Shown in pieces: positions 24,670 to 38,104 of a stretch of DNA of 64,000 bases. How positions within the stretch are numbered: the first letter of the stretch is position 1; every line of letters starts with the position of its first letter. Source of the DNA: Drosophila pseudoobscura (Eukaryota > Arthropoda > Insecta > Diptera > Drosophilidae). Location of the stretch: NCBI RefSeq assembly GCF_009870125.1, contig NC_046680.1, positions 13,597,501 to 13,661,500 on the forward strand, written 5' to 3'. Made by a program: the position numbers and the translations under genes. Below the pieces are notes generated by a model. The model had not been told where the DNA came from and made no database searches. It saw nothing but the letters and a program-made list of their open reading frames with translations.

Positions 24670-25337
24670 GTAAAATTAAACCGAATCCAATCAACCATAC
24701 ATTAAATTAATAAATATAGGAATATTTAAGAAAATATACCATTTGTAAGAACAAAGGGTATAAAAACTTCCATATGTAGGTTTTCTAATTGTATTCAAAT
24801 GAACTACATTTAAATCCGCTCTTTCACTTTCAAACAATTTATATTTGGCGCGCACCACTCGTATCCAGTCGATGGTATCGATAACCGAACTTGAATCGGG
24901 TAAGGACCTCTTTTACCCGATTGACAACCATGCACACATACCCTGGGGCGAAATGGATGTTATAGAATTGTGAATATGTTTGTCATCCCAGGCAAAAACA
25001 ATTTATTTTCAATATATTTTAATATTATTCAATATTATTTAATATTATTTTAAAAATTTCAGCGATATTTTAAAGCTTATTGTCTTCTTGCAGAGACCAA
25101 GAATAGGTACCAGGATTGAGATCATATACTCATCATATACATGAATATGTCTAAAAAATGTAAATTTGAGAAAAGCTCTTTATTAGTTACGTTTTACCTT
25201 CATATCAATATTTATACTTTCATATAAAATTAACAAAACAGGGTATACAAAGGACATACTACGGCTTACACGCAATATAGCGACTCTTTTTTTGTTGAAC
25301 TTTTTCGATTAAACCTTTTTTTACAATAAATACAATA

Positions 25338-25466
25338 AAAGCAAGGATTAAAAATGATCTAATCTTGTAGAAAATTTATTCATCAATAGGATAAAACTAT
25401 GTGGGCATTGCTGAGAGATTTAGTTAGTCATAATTATTCAATGGAATATCAAAATTGAGCAATATG
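25338..25466 (+). repeat. Interspersed repeat family, copy B
   Basis: Matches copy C in order (AGAAAATTTATTCATCAAT, GGATAAAACTATGTGGGCAT, GGAATATCAAAATTGAG). More degenerate in the middle. Confidence 0.6.
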
Positions 25467-25544
25467 AACGAATTTCCTTTTCCGTTTGTCTTGATTGACC
25501 TATTTCGCTACTTGTTTTTTGTTTGACTTATTTCGCTTATTGAA

Positions 25545-25722
25545 AGCAAGTATTAAGAATACACCAGTTAAATAGAAAATTGATTCATGAATCGTATCAA
25601 ATTATGTGGGCATGACTAAATGTTCTATTTAGCTAGTAATATTCGACGGAACATCAAAATTGAGAAAAATGCTTTCCAATACTCGACGGAGAACGATTAA
25701 CCCATTGCAAGCCAAGGGGTAT
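25545..25722 (+). repeat. Interspersed repeat family, copy C
   Basis: Best match to copy A (AGTATT, CCAGTTAA, AATCGTAT, ATGTGGGCATG, TTTAGCTAGTAATATTC, CATCAAAATTGAG). It also shares GATTAACCCATTG further on with copies D and E, showing that the family is longer than its conserved core. Confidence 0.65.
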
Positions 25723-25898
25723 TTCAATTTTCCACCGAAAATAATGAGAATTTAATAATGTTAGCCAGTTTAGGTGAAAGTTAGCGTGGTTAATTTTAAG
25801 TTCAGAGGAAAGATGGCATGCATCCACAAAACGAGTTTACAATCAGTAAAATTTTCCGCCACTTGCCGCGGGGGGTTTAAGTGGGCTAATCTCGATTT

Positions 25899-25917
25899 CT
25901 TATCGATATACGATAAG
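25899..25917 (+). promoter_or_regulatory. DRE-containing inverted repeat, probable promoter element of the SMP-C2-C1 gene
   Basis: CTTATCG...CGATAAG is a 7-bp inverted repeat enclosing TATCGATA (25901-25908), the DREF-binding element. It lies just upstream of a CA/GT-rich, leader-like sequence. The motif is seen; the role is inferred. Confidence 0.5.
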
Positions 25918-28900
25918 TCAAAGTTTAACGAGTAAGGTTGGTTGTTTTTTTAGCTCCGGAAAAACTAATGAAATAGCGGCGGCAAAAGTTGTACGGTACC
26001 GTTCTGAAAAACAAAAAAATAAAGAAACAAAAACAACACTAAAGTCATAAAGTCAAGTGTATTGGTGTGTGAGTGTGTGTACGTGTGCCTGGGACTGCAT
26101 TGGTAGTGGAATTTTGGCAAGAACCGCAAATATTTAAAAAGCGTTGCAAAAATAAAATACAATTTACATATAAGTGTGAGCGCGTGTGTCTGTGTCTTAA
26201 CATAAAACAATTTGTAGAAATGTCGAACTCGAAATAAGCAAAAATCAAACGGTTTAGGGCTGCTGCAACAACAACAACAACCGCAGCATCTGCATTGAAG
26301 CTGCAAACAGCTGATCCGCTCTCATTGATACTTGTGTGGTTGTTGTTGCCGCTGTGGCTGAACATTCAAATGTTGGCCAAGTATTTGGTTTTGGTGGCCT
26401 CTGCTGGCCTGGCCTAAACTGGCTACAATATGTGGTGGCTAGTGGCCCAGTAACGTGGCAGTGAAATCTAGATAAATCTGAATAACTAAATCTATATATT
26501 CGGGTGTGTGTGTGTAACGGCAAACAGCAGCAAGCAATACAAGTGGTGCCCCCCAAACATTACGATTTCTTATCGCAAGACATTGAGAATTTGAATAACA
26601 ATATAAACGAGTTTCAACAAAGCGGAAGCAACCCTCAAAAACACACAATATAGCATTGAACATTTTTATGTCTTATGTGAAAAGAAGATGTGACAAAAGA
26701 TCCGTTTGTGTCTATCTCTCTTTTAGTTCATTTCACGTGCCTTTGTAAAATTCATCACAGCTCTACTCGCCTCCCCGACGCCTATAACCCATCGGCATCC
26801 AAAGGAGCAACGAAATAAAGTGATAAAAGCATCCAAAGATCTGTCCCGCTTTGCCGTCACGCAAAGAGTGCCTTAAATAAGAACGAAAGAGATTACAAAA
26901 CGGCGTTATTACTAAACGAAAATAATCGTCAACGTTTTGGTTAATTTGCCCCATTTATGGGAAATTGGCAGTGAAAAGGTTCTGGCTAGGAATACTTACG
27001 CCACCCTCCGCCGGAGTGCTAACGTGGCCATTGGCATTAGCTGATTGGTGGTGGCCCGTGTGAGTAGAGAGAGCGAGAGAGTGGACGATTTGCTTACTAT
27101 GTGTTCCAAGCTTTTCCAACCCACTCCACTATTCCCCTATTGATTTGCATTACATTACCCCCACCCACCGTAACCTGTCCCAACACACAAGCAGAGAAAT
27201 TTGTGGCCCAAAAGTTTCTTTCATTGGAATTTATCGAAATTTTTCGGAACCCCCTTCATTCAGGTGGCACGTGGATTGGGTCATTCCACACAAACGCACA
27301 CACACAGACACACATCCACTACACATTGTTGTCACTAATCAATCACAGAGCATTTTCCATGCTGTTTTCCCCCACCCACCATCTCCCCAACCCGCGAGCA
27401 CATGAGGAAATTTTGGCTAAACGAAGAAATAGAATAACATGAACAGATGATGTTAACATTCCTCCTCCGTGTTTCTCCTTAATAATGCAATCTATTTTTA
27501 CTTCCACGAAACATTACAACGCACATCCTGCGGACAAACCAACAACAACAACAACAACATCAAAACTTATTACACCGCGCTGCATGGTAAGTAGACCAAC
27601 CAACCCCCTGGCCCCTGCCATATTCGCGCCATCCATCCCCCTTTTTGCGCACATACTTAAACGGGGAGTTCTCCCTGGCGGATGGGATGGGCTGCCTGGA
27701 TGGACTCTCTTTGGGTGTGTTTGCTGCGCGGTAGGAAGATGTGCCAGCGATCGCCCATGCGATAGCGAGAGGGGGGGGGGGTGGGGTGGGATGGGGTAGT
27801 GCGTGCGCTGCCACTCCAACCCCCATTCATACGTTTTAAAAGCCACCCCCAGATGTCGAAACTGTGTCACAGGCTGTTGAAGCTGCTGACGCAGGAAAAA
27901 CCGGGCCGACGGTTTTGACGGCTGCTGCAGTTTTCCGGCCTCACTCCACAGCCTGCACCCTGCACGAGCCTGTGCCGTGCCGTGCCGTGCCTCTCTTATA
28001 CCGCCTGCCTGTGTGTGTGTGTGTGTGCCGGCAGCAAAAGCTCCGCTTCTGAGGCAAAGCTTTCGGAGGATACAAGTAAACAAACAATGGAACTGGACCC
28101 ATGAAACTTTGATGAATTCTCCTCTGGGGCTCCGCCTGGGAGCGCGGGAACGTTGACAAATCAATTCGAAATGTCGCTCTGTTCACACGAATCCTCAATT
28201 ATTGATGGTTGGCCTGGCAACCCCGGTTGGCCGCGGGTCCTGGACTGGTCAAAACACTTGGTGGCGGGGTTAAAGTGCCTCTCACATAGGCCGAGCAAAT
28301 TGCTCCGCACAAAACCGTGGCATTCATTTGCCGACCAATCGGGACACACAAAATCAATCGAGGACATATCCTTGCAGCCATGCGTAATCCGTTCGCTTCT
28401 CTGGTCCAATTTTCACACTCCAATCGATTGGTTCTTTGCCACTTTGGCGAGCTTTAATCGATAATTGGTGAATGGGAACAGAACGAGTTTTCACAGAGAA
28501 CAGAGCATAGAGCACAGAGTCGAAAGTCGAAAGGTTCTCCAGCTCTCGCTTGCCTGAGAGTTGTGAAAAATACTCGTAGCTGTAGATGTTGTTGTGTCTT
28601 CTGAACTTTGTCTTTTGCCTCGAACTCTGGCTGTTGTGTTGTATAAGCACGCAACTGTGGCTCCCGCCACCCCTTCGGGGTGGTCATCAGGCTGCATTGG
28701 GGAGTAGAGTGCTTGCGTGTTGATGTTGGCCCCTCAGCTCAGTCGTGCCCCCGTGCCCCCATAAATCTCCATTCGCATATTACGCTTAGGCCCGTTTTTG
28801 GCAGAGCTTCCAAAAATAGACCCAGCCTTGACACGCTCGAATGGCAAAGCAGCCAAAGGTCAACCGATATCGGGGAATCAAACGAGCCAGAAATTGAAGT

Positions 28901-30339
28901 GCAATTTGGTTTATGCCAGGCACTGCACGGCAGCTCGATTAGATCTCGATCCCCATGCCCCCCTTCCTCAGAGGCAGAGAAGTCGTAGAGAGCCTAGTCC
29001 GATGCCTTATCAATTCGAATGGAATACTCGCATAGAACACTCTGAATGTTCGATGGGATGACATCATCGAGTGTCTTTTCCACATTTGGCACATTTTATT
29101 GACCCATTAATAGGTGAATAGGAGACAGCCTGTTGCTGTTGCTGGTGCTGTCACTGCCATGGCCAACTCTCGAGATCCCTATCGAGCGGCACTTCACATT
29201 CATTAACAACAATTAAACGCGATAAAAGGGGGCAAGAAGAAGGCGAAGAGGCGCCTTCGCTGCGATAAGATTAGAAGGCCAGAGTCAAGAAAGGTGGAAC
29301 CCCGTCTGCAGTGAGTCAAGTGGCAGACAGATAGACAAAGACCCATCCCCCCCCCCCCCCCCCCCCCGACAATTTTGATTCATCTGCGACGCACGACCTT
29401 CGCCGGCGATGGCCGATTGCCGGCTTCGGATTGCCGTACCCCATCATCATCTCTATTTATAGGCACTTGCCGCTGGGCTACGCAATCAATATTCAATATT
29501 TATTCGCATTTTGAATGTGATTAGTTATTCGGAGGTGCACTCTAAGTGTTTGCATTGCGAATACTTTGAATGCCTCAGCCGCAATCCCCTTAGAATTTCC
29601 CCATTTGCGGCATTCTGTGGACACGCAGGTGAGGCAGCTGCTCACCCGAAGGGGGCATTCAACCCGAACCCTTTGACCTTTCGAAGCCAGCAATTAAAAC
29701 GGAAGTGACGGCAACCTGTTGCTGTTGCAAGCTCCGAGCGGTGCGGCTCTGGTGGCTCATTAAATACAAGAGAAAGAGTGGCTTCTGGGTTGCCCAACAA
29801 AGAGTGTTGTTTGCATGTGTTCCCACACGAAGTGGCCGTGGCAGTGGCAGTGGCTGCGAAGAGGTTTGCTTTAATTAACTTGGCCCCAACGGCACTTCTG
29901 GGCCATCATTTTGGTAGCAGTTTCCTCTCTAGTTAGTGCGTGCTGATCCCAGAAGAGATGTGGACACTCCATGCCCCGTTAGAGGATGGCTGATCGTAGA
30001 TCGTACACTGCTGTGGCACTGCTGGGGCTGTGGGGCGTGACAGACCGCCGCCCCTTTGGCAACGGGCGGATTCCTCTGGTGCCCCGATGCTTTTCTTGGG
30101 TTAAAAATACCCGAGAGAAGAGTACTTGTTGCTCTCGTAATCGCCCTCTCGACGCCCCATTCAGACCGGGGCGAGTGCCCCCGCCGAAAGGGGTCAATAG
30201 ACGGGCCAGTGGCTGCGAGTCTCTTCTTGGAAAACCCAGAGCCAAAGCAAGAGAATGCCCAAAAGTCAGCAGCGCAGAAAGCCCAAGAAAACAAGGAATA
30301 TTCTTCCGAGCCACAAGAGAAAGACGAAAAGATATATAA

Positions 30340-30371
<32 letters not shown>

Positions 30372-31710
30372 TGAGAGACAGAGACGGAATGGTTTCTATT
30401 GATATACATAAAACAGATTATCGCATGCAAAGTGGCGTTTTGTTATTGTTTTTTTTCGCGCTTGAGCGATGGACAAATGGCCGAAATGTTTCGCTCGGCA
30501 TTTTCCTCTTGGCAGTGGCAAGCTTTTCACGAAAAGCTACAACAGATGGGATGGCATGGTGTGGGGGCAGCAATCGATGGGGCACGAACTGAACAATGTT
30601 CAAATATTAACTGCAACAAGTGCCAAGGCAGACGGAGGTGGGAGGTGGGTGGTGGGGGGGGTGGCACAAGTATTTTCTTTTCTATTTTCTTTAGCCGTTT
30701 TGTTGAATGCAAATTCTCTGAAATGGTTTCTAATAAATCCGTGTATAGGGGTCGCATTCGGCAGTAAGAGAGAGAGAGGCAGACAGAGAGGGGGGGCGGG
30801 CGGTAAGGGTGGTGCGGTGGTACAGAAATATCTAAAAATAAAGCCAGAACAAGCGCAGTATAAACAATCCGACGAAGTCGTAAAAAGCGCTTCCCATTCC
30901 TCCCCTCCCCTACCCACCTCGAGCCCAACCTCCAATTCCCTTACGTCATTTCTTCTCTCTCTCTTTCTGTTTTGCTGTCTCTCCTCCACTACTTTTCGGC
31001 GGTGTTGCGCTGCGACCTAAAAAAGAATAAAGAACCATGACGTCAGCAGCAGTCCCACCATGGAATCGTTGAATCGTTGGAGTTGGAAACGTGCCCGAGT
31101 CACGAAACCACCGCAGAGGCAGGGCCTGCCATCTCTAGGCAGAGCTGCTGGCGTCGGCGCACGGATACTTAGAGAATGCTTCTCTCGTACGAGAGCAGAT
31201 CCCATTCGGATTCGGATACGGATTCGGATTCGGATACAGGCAGACAGGGTCGACAGTTCAGTTTCGGTTTGGTTTCCGTTCGGTTCCGTTTTCTGCCAAC
31301 ACTTCTCGTTCGATCCGTCTTCGAGTTCCTTCAAATCCCTATTTTTTTGGTGCACAGTTCCTTCCATAAAAGATATTTCAAAGATAATAGATTCGATCCG
31401 ATCCGAGAGCTATTGGGTCAGTGGGTGATCCTGCAGCTGGTTTCCTCTTCCACTGTGGACACGACTTTTTGTGAGTGGCGATATTTTTCATATTTTCATT
31501 TTCATGAAAATTGTTCGAGTTCTATAAATAGACACGCCCAGCGGTGGGGCTGCGGGTAGGAAGGGAGGGATGGGAGGTGTTTCATGGCATACAGAAACCA
31601 TGGCATCTCTCATCTGTTGCTCTCTCTCTCTCTATCTCTGTCTGTGGCACATACCACGAGTACTCTGGCTCTCGTATAATACAACTATTTCTCTGTCTGA
31701 TCTTCGACAG
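25918..31710 (+). other. Presumed 5' leader exons and first introns of the SMP-C2-C1 gene
   Basis: No coding domain found. Leader-like CA/CAA-rich sequence lies at 25960-26300, and a strong donor (ATG then GTAAGTAG) at 27587 could end a non-coding exon. Poly-C at about 29347-29367 and (GA)n at 30343-30362. A CRE (TGACGTCA) lies at 31038-31045. The intron ends at the acceptor TTCGACAG (31710). Exon structure here is uncertain. Confidence 0.4.
29347..29367 (+). repeat. Poly-C tract
   Basis: Uninterrupted C run of about 20 bases in the leader intron of the SMP-C2-C1 gene. Confidence 0.85.
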
Positions 31711-31780
31711 AACACCGACTACGACGATGATGAACCAACGCCTGGACCTCGGCTGGAACTCGTCCGTCTGCTGCTAAACG

Positions 31781-34700
31781 ATGGATCTGGCAGACCAAAT
31801 CGATGACTATATCTGTTCGTTCGAGGGACTTGGTGACTTAACAATGGACTCCCTAGCCATCTTCATCTTTCTGTGGGCCGTGCTGGCCCTCTTCTCCGTC
31901 TGGCTGTGCAAGCTGCTCTACCGCAAGTATCTCAACAAGGAGAAGACGCCCAGTGCCGCCAACAGTCGCCAGAGCAGCGTGGCCCCCGGGGCGGCCGCTT
32001 TGGCCCTCGGCGGCTCCTCCAAGCCGGAGAAGCGACTCTCCGAGCCCAGGGACATGCTGGCCACCAAGAGCAAAGTCGAGGATCTCTCCAAGCCTCTGAC
32101 TGGCGCCTCGGCTGGCCGTGGTCGCTCTTCGGCCTCGCCCCTAAGCGGTGGTGCCGCTGGCGCCGCCGGACCGCGTCGCCGCGTGGTACGCCAGAGCTCC
32201 ACGGGGCCGGAGAATCGCAAGAAGCGCTATGTTCCACCGCCCTCCAATGTGGTGGGACCCGAAACGGTATGAAAACACACACATTTCCCGCAAGGGAGCC
32301 CACTCTCTAATCTGTAAACTGTGTGCCTTTTTGTGTCTCTTCAGAGCTCTGTCACGTGGACCAGCCAAGTGTTCCGCTGGCTGTACAGCGATCTAGTCAT
32401 TGTCAACGAGCTGCTCATGTCCTGGGTGATAGCCATCAACGACTCGCTCCGCAAGTCTGTGGAGGAGGTGAGTGCCCATCCGCCGGAGTGACATCAGCAG
32501 CCAGCCAGCCGGCTTTGACATCATTCACGCCACCTTCCTGAGGTCTGATGTCATGGCCGAGCTCCAGCTTGGTCTACAGCGTCCATTGACCTTTGTTCTT
32601 CAACTTGAAATCAGTGTTCGACCCTCGCCCCTCCGCCTGTCTGCCCGCCCGCCTGAGAACTCGCTCAGCCGTAACCGATGTCGAAACGTGTTTTTCTGTT
32701 TGTTGTTTTTTGCCTCTTACATTTTTTTATCGCCTTTTACGCGCTCCCCCAGCCCCGATTCGGAGCCGGCCGTAGGCCAAGGTCAGCGCGGAATCGTTAG
32801 TCACTCTCGACTGAGCCTCTGACTCGCGCCCCAAATGCGCTCACTTCTGAGCCCCAGTCCTCAATCGCGTCGGGTTACGTAATGCGCAAGCAATCCCCAA
32901 AACCAGATCTCTGATTCTCTCTCTCTCTCTCTCTCTCTGTCTGTCGCTTGCAGCATGGAGTGGCCGTGGAAGTGGTCCGAGTGCTGCCCGATAGCCCTGC
33001 TCCGGGCCTGAACAACATCTTCTGCAACTGCGATGAGAACAATCCTGCGGATATGGTAAGTAGTCCCCTGCCTATGGGAAGGCGAGACCTCAGACTGGAC
33101 TAATTTCGAGTTTCCACAGCTCATCACGTTCGACTGCGACGCCATGCCGGTGCTGCAGGTGAAGACCTTCCGCCAGAAGTCGGGCAAGGTGGAGACCTCC
33201 CACTACAAGGTGACCGTGTCGCGATTCCGCGCCCGCATGGCCATCCCCATGAACTACAACAGTCTCAAGGGCGAGATGCGTGTCGAGGGCTATCCTGATG
33301 TGAGTGTGTGCTGTGGCCCTCCGTCCATGGATAACCTTTCGTCTTTTCGTCTCGCCACAGGTGCGCATTGCGATGAACAGCGTGGGGGCCATCAAGCCCA
33401 TGGACCAGGACGAACAGCAGCTCCAGACGGTCATCAGCGACATCCTGACGACGGCCCTGCGCGACACCGTCTACCCCGTGGACTTCTCCATCTACTCCAC
33501 CTGCCCGCGGGCCGAGGTGGAGCCCCTGGATCTGCCCGTAATCTATCCCGTTCACTATGACTCCCTGGCGGTGAGCGTTGGGAGCAGTGCGGAGTGCAGC
33601 CTCTGTTTGTTGTTGTTTCTGTTTCGTGTTTGACTGTCTTTCCAGTTCGTCGTCATTCCACACAGAACTCGAAAACAGGACTCCTTTTTCCTGTACAGTG
33701 ATTCCACTCTGTTCCCCCTTGGCTCCACAGACAAACAGACAAACAGACACTTCTCATTGCTCCCTCTGTCTCCACCACCACCCGTGTATATCTGCCATGC
33801 CTTCGTTTATGGAATTCGCCTTCTTTCTATCGCCTCATCCCCCTCTTGTTGCCATTTGCATATCCGTATCCTGCCAGTAAAGAACTCTCTCTCTCTCTTT
33901 TGCGCTCTCTCTTTTCAGGGGAACCAATACTTTCAATATTATTACAATTTCTAGTGAATGTCACACAAGTTGCTAATTAAAGGCGAATTTCATAAGCCCT
34001 AACCCAAAATAGTCTCAGTGTCTCTCTCTATCACTCTCCGTCTCTGAGCCCCCTCTCTACCCACCCTTCTCTTTCTCTCCGTCTCCGTCTCTGTCTCTCA
34101 CGCACTGACTCATTGCATGCTCTGCCTCCTCCACACACAGCACAACATGGAGCACCATCTGGGTGGCGTGGGCCTGCGGGACTCGCAGCACATGGTGTCC
34201 GGCAGGCGGCTGCTGGTGAAGATCGTCAAGGGCGAGGGCCTGAGGGACGCCCACGACCCCTATGTGGTCATCGAGATGGACGAGCCGGCCCAGAAGAACC
34301 AGACGGGCACCCAGCGCGGCAGCAGACCCTACTGGGATGAGCACTTCCTCTTGTGAGTCTTTGAACAGCAGACCTCCTGCTGGGGATGCCCCGGACTCAT
34401 CTTCCTGTTTCGTTTCGTTTCGTTCCAGTGAACTCTCCCCGCAGTCTGCAGAGATACTCTTCGAGGTGTACGACCATCCAGTGATCGCCTCGGATCCGCC
34501 CAAGTTCCTCGGACTCGGCCTGGTCGGCATCGACGAGCTGGCCGTGGGTCCGGCCTCCACCCAGCTGCTGCAGCTCCAGCCACGCCCCTACGAAACCCAG
34601 CCCGTGGCCGGGGCTATCACCGTGGACTTCGTGTTCATCGAGGGAGCCGAGATCCCGGCGGGCGCCCGTCCACAACGCCTCAAGGAGGCCCTGCGCCTCA

Positions 34701-37688
34701 GCACGCCGGCCATCAATGAACACATCCGCAACGGAGCGGACCTGGCCGACGCCGCGGTCCGCGCTCTGCAGGACGGCGCGCTCTCCGCCACCGGAAACGG
34801 GGGCCAGCCCAGCAAGAGCACCCTCATCATCCACAGCGTCCAGCGGGTGAGTGGGATGCTGATGCTCCACCAAGCATTGACTCTATCATATCCCGGTCTC
34901 CCGGCTCCCGCTGCCTCTTTGGTTCTATAATTTTGTTCTCTCTTTGTTTCTTTCATTCCATCCCCCGATCCCGCACAGAACTCGGGCAATCCGAATGCAT
35001 TTAAGGTAATTCCCGACCCGATCAGCCTCGAGCCTCGGTCATCCGTTTCGTTTTGAGTTCCATTGAGTTACTGCGTCTCTAACCCCCCCACCACCCACCA
35101 CCCACAGCCCCCCTCATGATGAGCACCGTCATGCAGGATTAGGATCTAGTCAAGCTAATCTCAACTGTTTCTCGTTCTGTTCCATTGCTCGTTCTTGCCT
35201 AACCCCCGCGCTTCTCTAACCACGCCCACGCCCCCGTCCAGGTCGAGTTGAACAAGGATGGCCGCATCGAGGTCTTTGAATCGCCCACAGAGCTGGACCA
35301 GGCCGTGGCCCAGGCCTTCGAGCGGGCCGCCAGCGAGGCAGCGGCCTCCAAGGCCGAGCAGCTCCAGCTGGAGCTCGAGCTGGACCCCGGCACGGAGGTC
35401 CAGCCGCTGGCCAGCGGCGAGCCGCACAACGAAACAGGTAACGGTAGTGGTACCGGCAACGAGGACAGTACCGCGGAGGTGAGTTCAAGAGAGTTCCCAA
35501 AAGACTTGGAGGAGTTCCATGGCATGGCATGGCGTAGCATGAAGTTTGCAGTTTTGCCCGCACCCCCACTGAGTCCTCTGCTAATCTCTGTGAGTGTTCT
35601 TCCAGTTCGGGCAGCCCAACGCAGCCTCCTCGCCCAACGGCAGCGGCTACCACAACAACTACAACCTCAACGGGAGCAGTGGGCTAGCCGGAAACGGCAG
35701 TGGCAATGGCAACGGCAACGGCAGCTCCAACATCAACGGCGGGGGCTACAGCATGAACAGCCTGCCGCGGAACGGGGCCCATCTGGGGCATCTGCAGGCG
35801 GGTGAGGGCATGGACGTGCTGGACGATCGTGGGCGCAGCAAAAAACGTAATTTCTTTGGCACCCTGAAGAAGCGGCTCAGCCGCTCCAAGACACGCACCC
35901 TCTCGGCAGATCAGCCCAATAGCAATCACAAATCACTATCAGCCACCAACTCGAACTACGCCAATACTACAACAACATCGACAGGACTACCCCGAACCGC
36001 CACCGGAACCCTCAATGGTGATTCTTCCCGTTCATTATCTGTCGATCGTGCCACTCTGTCCAAAAGCAATTCACTTGGTAATTACCCAATCGTCCACCCA
36101 GTCCCAGACCCCATGCACCAGCATCACAGCATCCCTCCCAGTTCTAACCAGCCATGCATCTCCCAGAGCTTATCCGCACATTTCGGACTTTTCCTGCATC
36201 TAATCCGCAAAAAACAATTGGATCAAAGGTTGGGATAGCCAGGACCAGGACATCCATCCCATCTGACGTTCAATCAGACGTTCCCCCGTGCATATCCCAG
36301 CTGTTGCCCATCTGTATCTATCCCAATGTTTAATGTTTAATCAATCTATCTATCTGTCGGCTAAGCACCTACCATTATGATTAAGTCTTTGATCGTTCAC
36401 TTGTATCCGCATCTGTATCTGTATCGTTAACCGTTCTGTATCTATATATCTTGTTTGTCTTGTCTTCTCTCTTTATCTCCACACTCTCTCCCCATCAAAT
36501 GCTAACCGAACTGTGTCCCAACACAAATCTGTATGTATTCCACGGTCCTCCACCTACACTACACACACACACACACACACACACCAAACACACCCCAACA
36601 CAAACACGTTTGAATATTTTGAAATATTTCGCAAACATTTGGCTTTATTTTGGATTTGGATATATTGCGTTTTTGGATCTGCTTCCCTTCGGTTCGCATA
36701 CGGCTTTAACGATCATTATTTATAATTATTTCTCACATTATCTTTTGGTATCTTTTTTGTTCTCTCTCTTTTTATTTTCATATGCAAAAAAAAACATATA
36801 ATTTGGTCTAAACCGGTTGCTTGGTTTGTGTGTAACTCTCCAATCTACAATCTCCAATCTGTACTCTCCACTGTGGGAAATGCTATTCGAACACACTCTT
36901 AAAACGAAACACTAAATTACGCAGGACCCCGCATGGGCATTGGCTCCGCCATCACCGACCATTCACGACGCTCTTCAATTTCAGAATCCTCGGCCATCTC
37001 AGGTTTCTCCTCGGCCAGCAATAAGACCTACGTACACGAGGCCTCCACCTTGGTCCTGGAGACCATCGAGAACGGCGTGAAGCGGTGAGTGCTGAACCGA
37101 ATCGTGATCTTCTTTTCATTCTCACTCATTGCCTTCGTTTCAGCCACTTTATTGTGCCTTTGGCCATTGCCCAGAGACCGCGCTGGCGCCGCAAGGGCAC
37201 CAAGCTGCACATCTACAACGATCACACCTTCATAGCCAAGCATTTGAGCGGGTAAGTGAGACAACTTATTCCCTTTTAGCCTCTAACTTCTTATGCCCTT
37301 CCTCTGGCTCTTACAGAAGCGGCTTGCAGTGCTCGATCTGCATGAAGTCCATACCTCGGAGGCCGGGCAAGCAGGGATACGAGTGCCGCGACTGCCAGCT
37401 GATCTGTCACAAGCAGTGTCACATACGGGCGCCCCAGGCCTGTCCCAATCCCACGGTGCTCTCCATGGAACTGTAAGTGGCCGGGCATCGCTGCCCCCGG
37501 GCTTGGTTGCGCCACCTCCTTCTCCCTTCTTTAACACTGACTTGGGGAGTGGCCCCATACTAATTTATTGATTTCGTTTTATTTTTTCTCTTTCCACACA
37601 CACAAAACACACACAAACACACCCCTTTGATCCTTTTAGAAACTCCTATCCGGTACTCACAGAGAGAGATCTGAACCTAGTTATCTAA
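31781..37688 (+). CDS. CG10737: ER-anchored SMP-C2-C1 lipid-transfer-type protein, 979 aa (probable orthologue of CG10737)
   Basis: Exons: 31781-32266, 32345-32467, 32954-33055, 33120-33299, 33361-33570, 34141-34352, 34429-34846, 34979-35005, 35242-35478, 35606-36077, 36925-37084, 37144-37251, 37317-37472 and 37640-37688. All have GT/AG borders and keep frame to 979 codons. An in-frame TAA lies just before the ATG. One hydrophobic segment (about residues 24-43) is followed by basic residues, fitting an ER anchor. About residues 163-360 resemble an SMP/TULIP lipid-binding module, as in C2CD2/TMEM24-type proteins. Exons 34141-34846 encode a C2 domain (VKIVKGEGLRDAHDPYVVI). A Gly/Asn/Ser-rich linker and a basic KKRNFFGTLKKRLSRSK stretch precede a C1 domain with its Cys/His pattern in exons 37144-37472. 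A role in lipid exchange at ER-plasma-membrane contacts is inferred from domains. The gene number is from memory of the locus. Confidence 0.8.
33919..33954 (+). CDS. Alternative short terminal exon (GNQYFQYYYNF, stop)
   Basis: Acceptor CTTTTCAG at 33918, then 11 in-frame codons and TAG at 33952-33954 when joined in phase 0 to the exon ending at 33570. It would end the protein straight after the SMP-like region, without C2 or C1. Inferred from splice signal and phase only. Confidence 0.45.
   Translation, partial: GNQYFQYYYNF
35108..35119 (+). CDS. Possible alternative terminal exon after the 34979-35005 microexon
   Basis: Acceptor CACCCACAG at 35107. In phase 0 it gives P-P-S then TGA, ending the protein before the C1 half. 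A weak case, listed because the acceptor and phase both fit. Confidence 0.25.
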   Translation, partial: PPS

Positions 37689-38085
37689 AGCATTATTTAT
37701 TTGTCTACCAAAACTATCTAAATACTCGTAATTCTTCTTTTGTAAAATCCGCCAAATGCAGTTGAATATTTACCACGAGCAATGGCAATTTTTGATTTAC
37801 TTAAACCGTGGAATTGGCCTCGGCAGAGCGTTAAAAGCTCTGTTTAAATTTTGCTTGATTTATGTACTATTTTGGTTCGGCTTCTGCTGACTGCTAACCA
37901 TCCAGAACGATCATCAGATCATCCCATATCCGATAGTCATTCATCCATCAAGCTTCGCCACGCTATAAAATTCAATTCAGTTCCTTCTGTTGTCTTCTGT
38001 TTCGACACTAATCCGAGCTCTTCTCTCATCGCACCACTCGACCGCCACACAACCACCTCTTCGCACCACCACCACACGGACACAG

Positions 38086-38104
38086 GATGGCCAGTGAGCA
38101 GTAG
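38086..38104 (+). CDS. Alternative terminal exon, L-M-A-S-E-Q end
   Basis: Acceptor GACACAG at 38085. The CT left at 37472 plus G gives Leu, then MASEQ and TAG. Competes with 37640-37688 and 38559-38607. Duplicated at 43015-43033. Confidence 0.4.

Larger units (their letters stand above)
24670..25890. other. Intergenic AT-rich region with two copies of the interspersed repeat
   Basis: No coding signal. Holds a DRE (TATCGATA) at 24876-24883, a short inverted repeat CGGGTAA...TTACCCG near 24897-24921, and interspersed repeat copies B and C. Confidence 0.55.

Noticed and set aside
36078..36238. Exon read-through to the TAG at 36236-36238
   Set aside because: The phase-1 donor at 36078 joins cleanly to the C1-encoding exons; read-through would be intron retention and is not needed.
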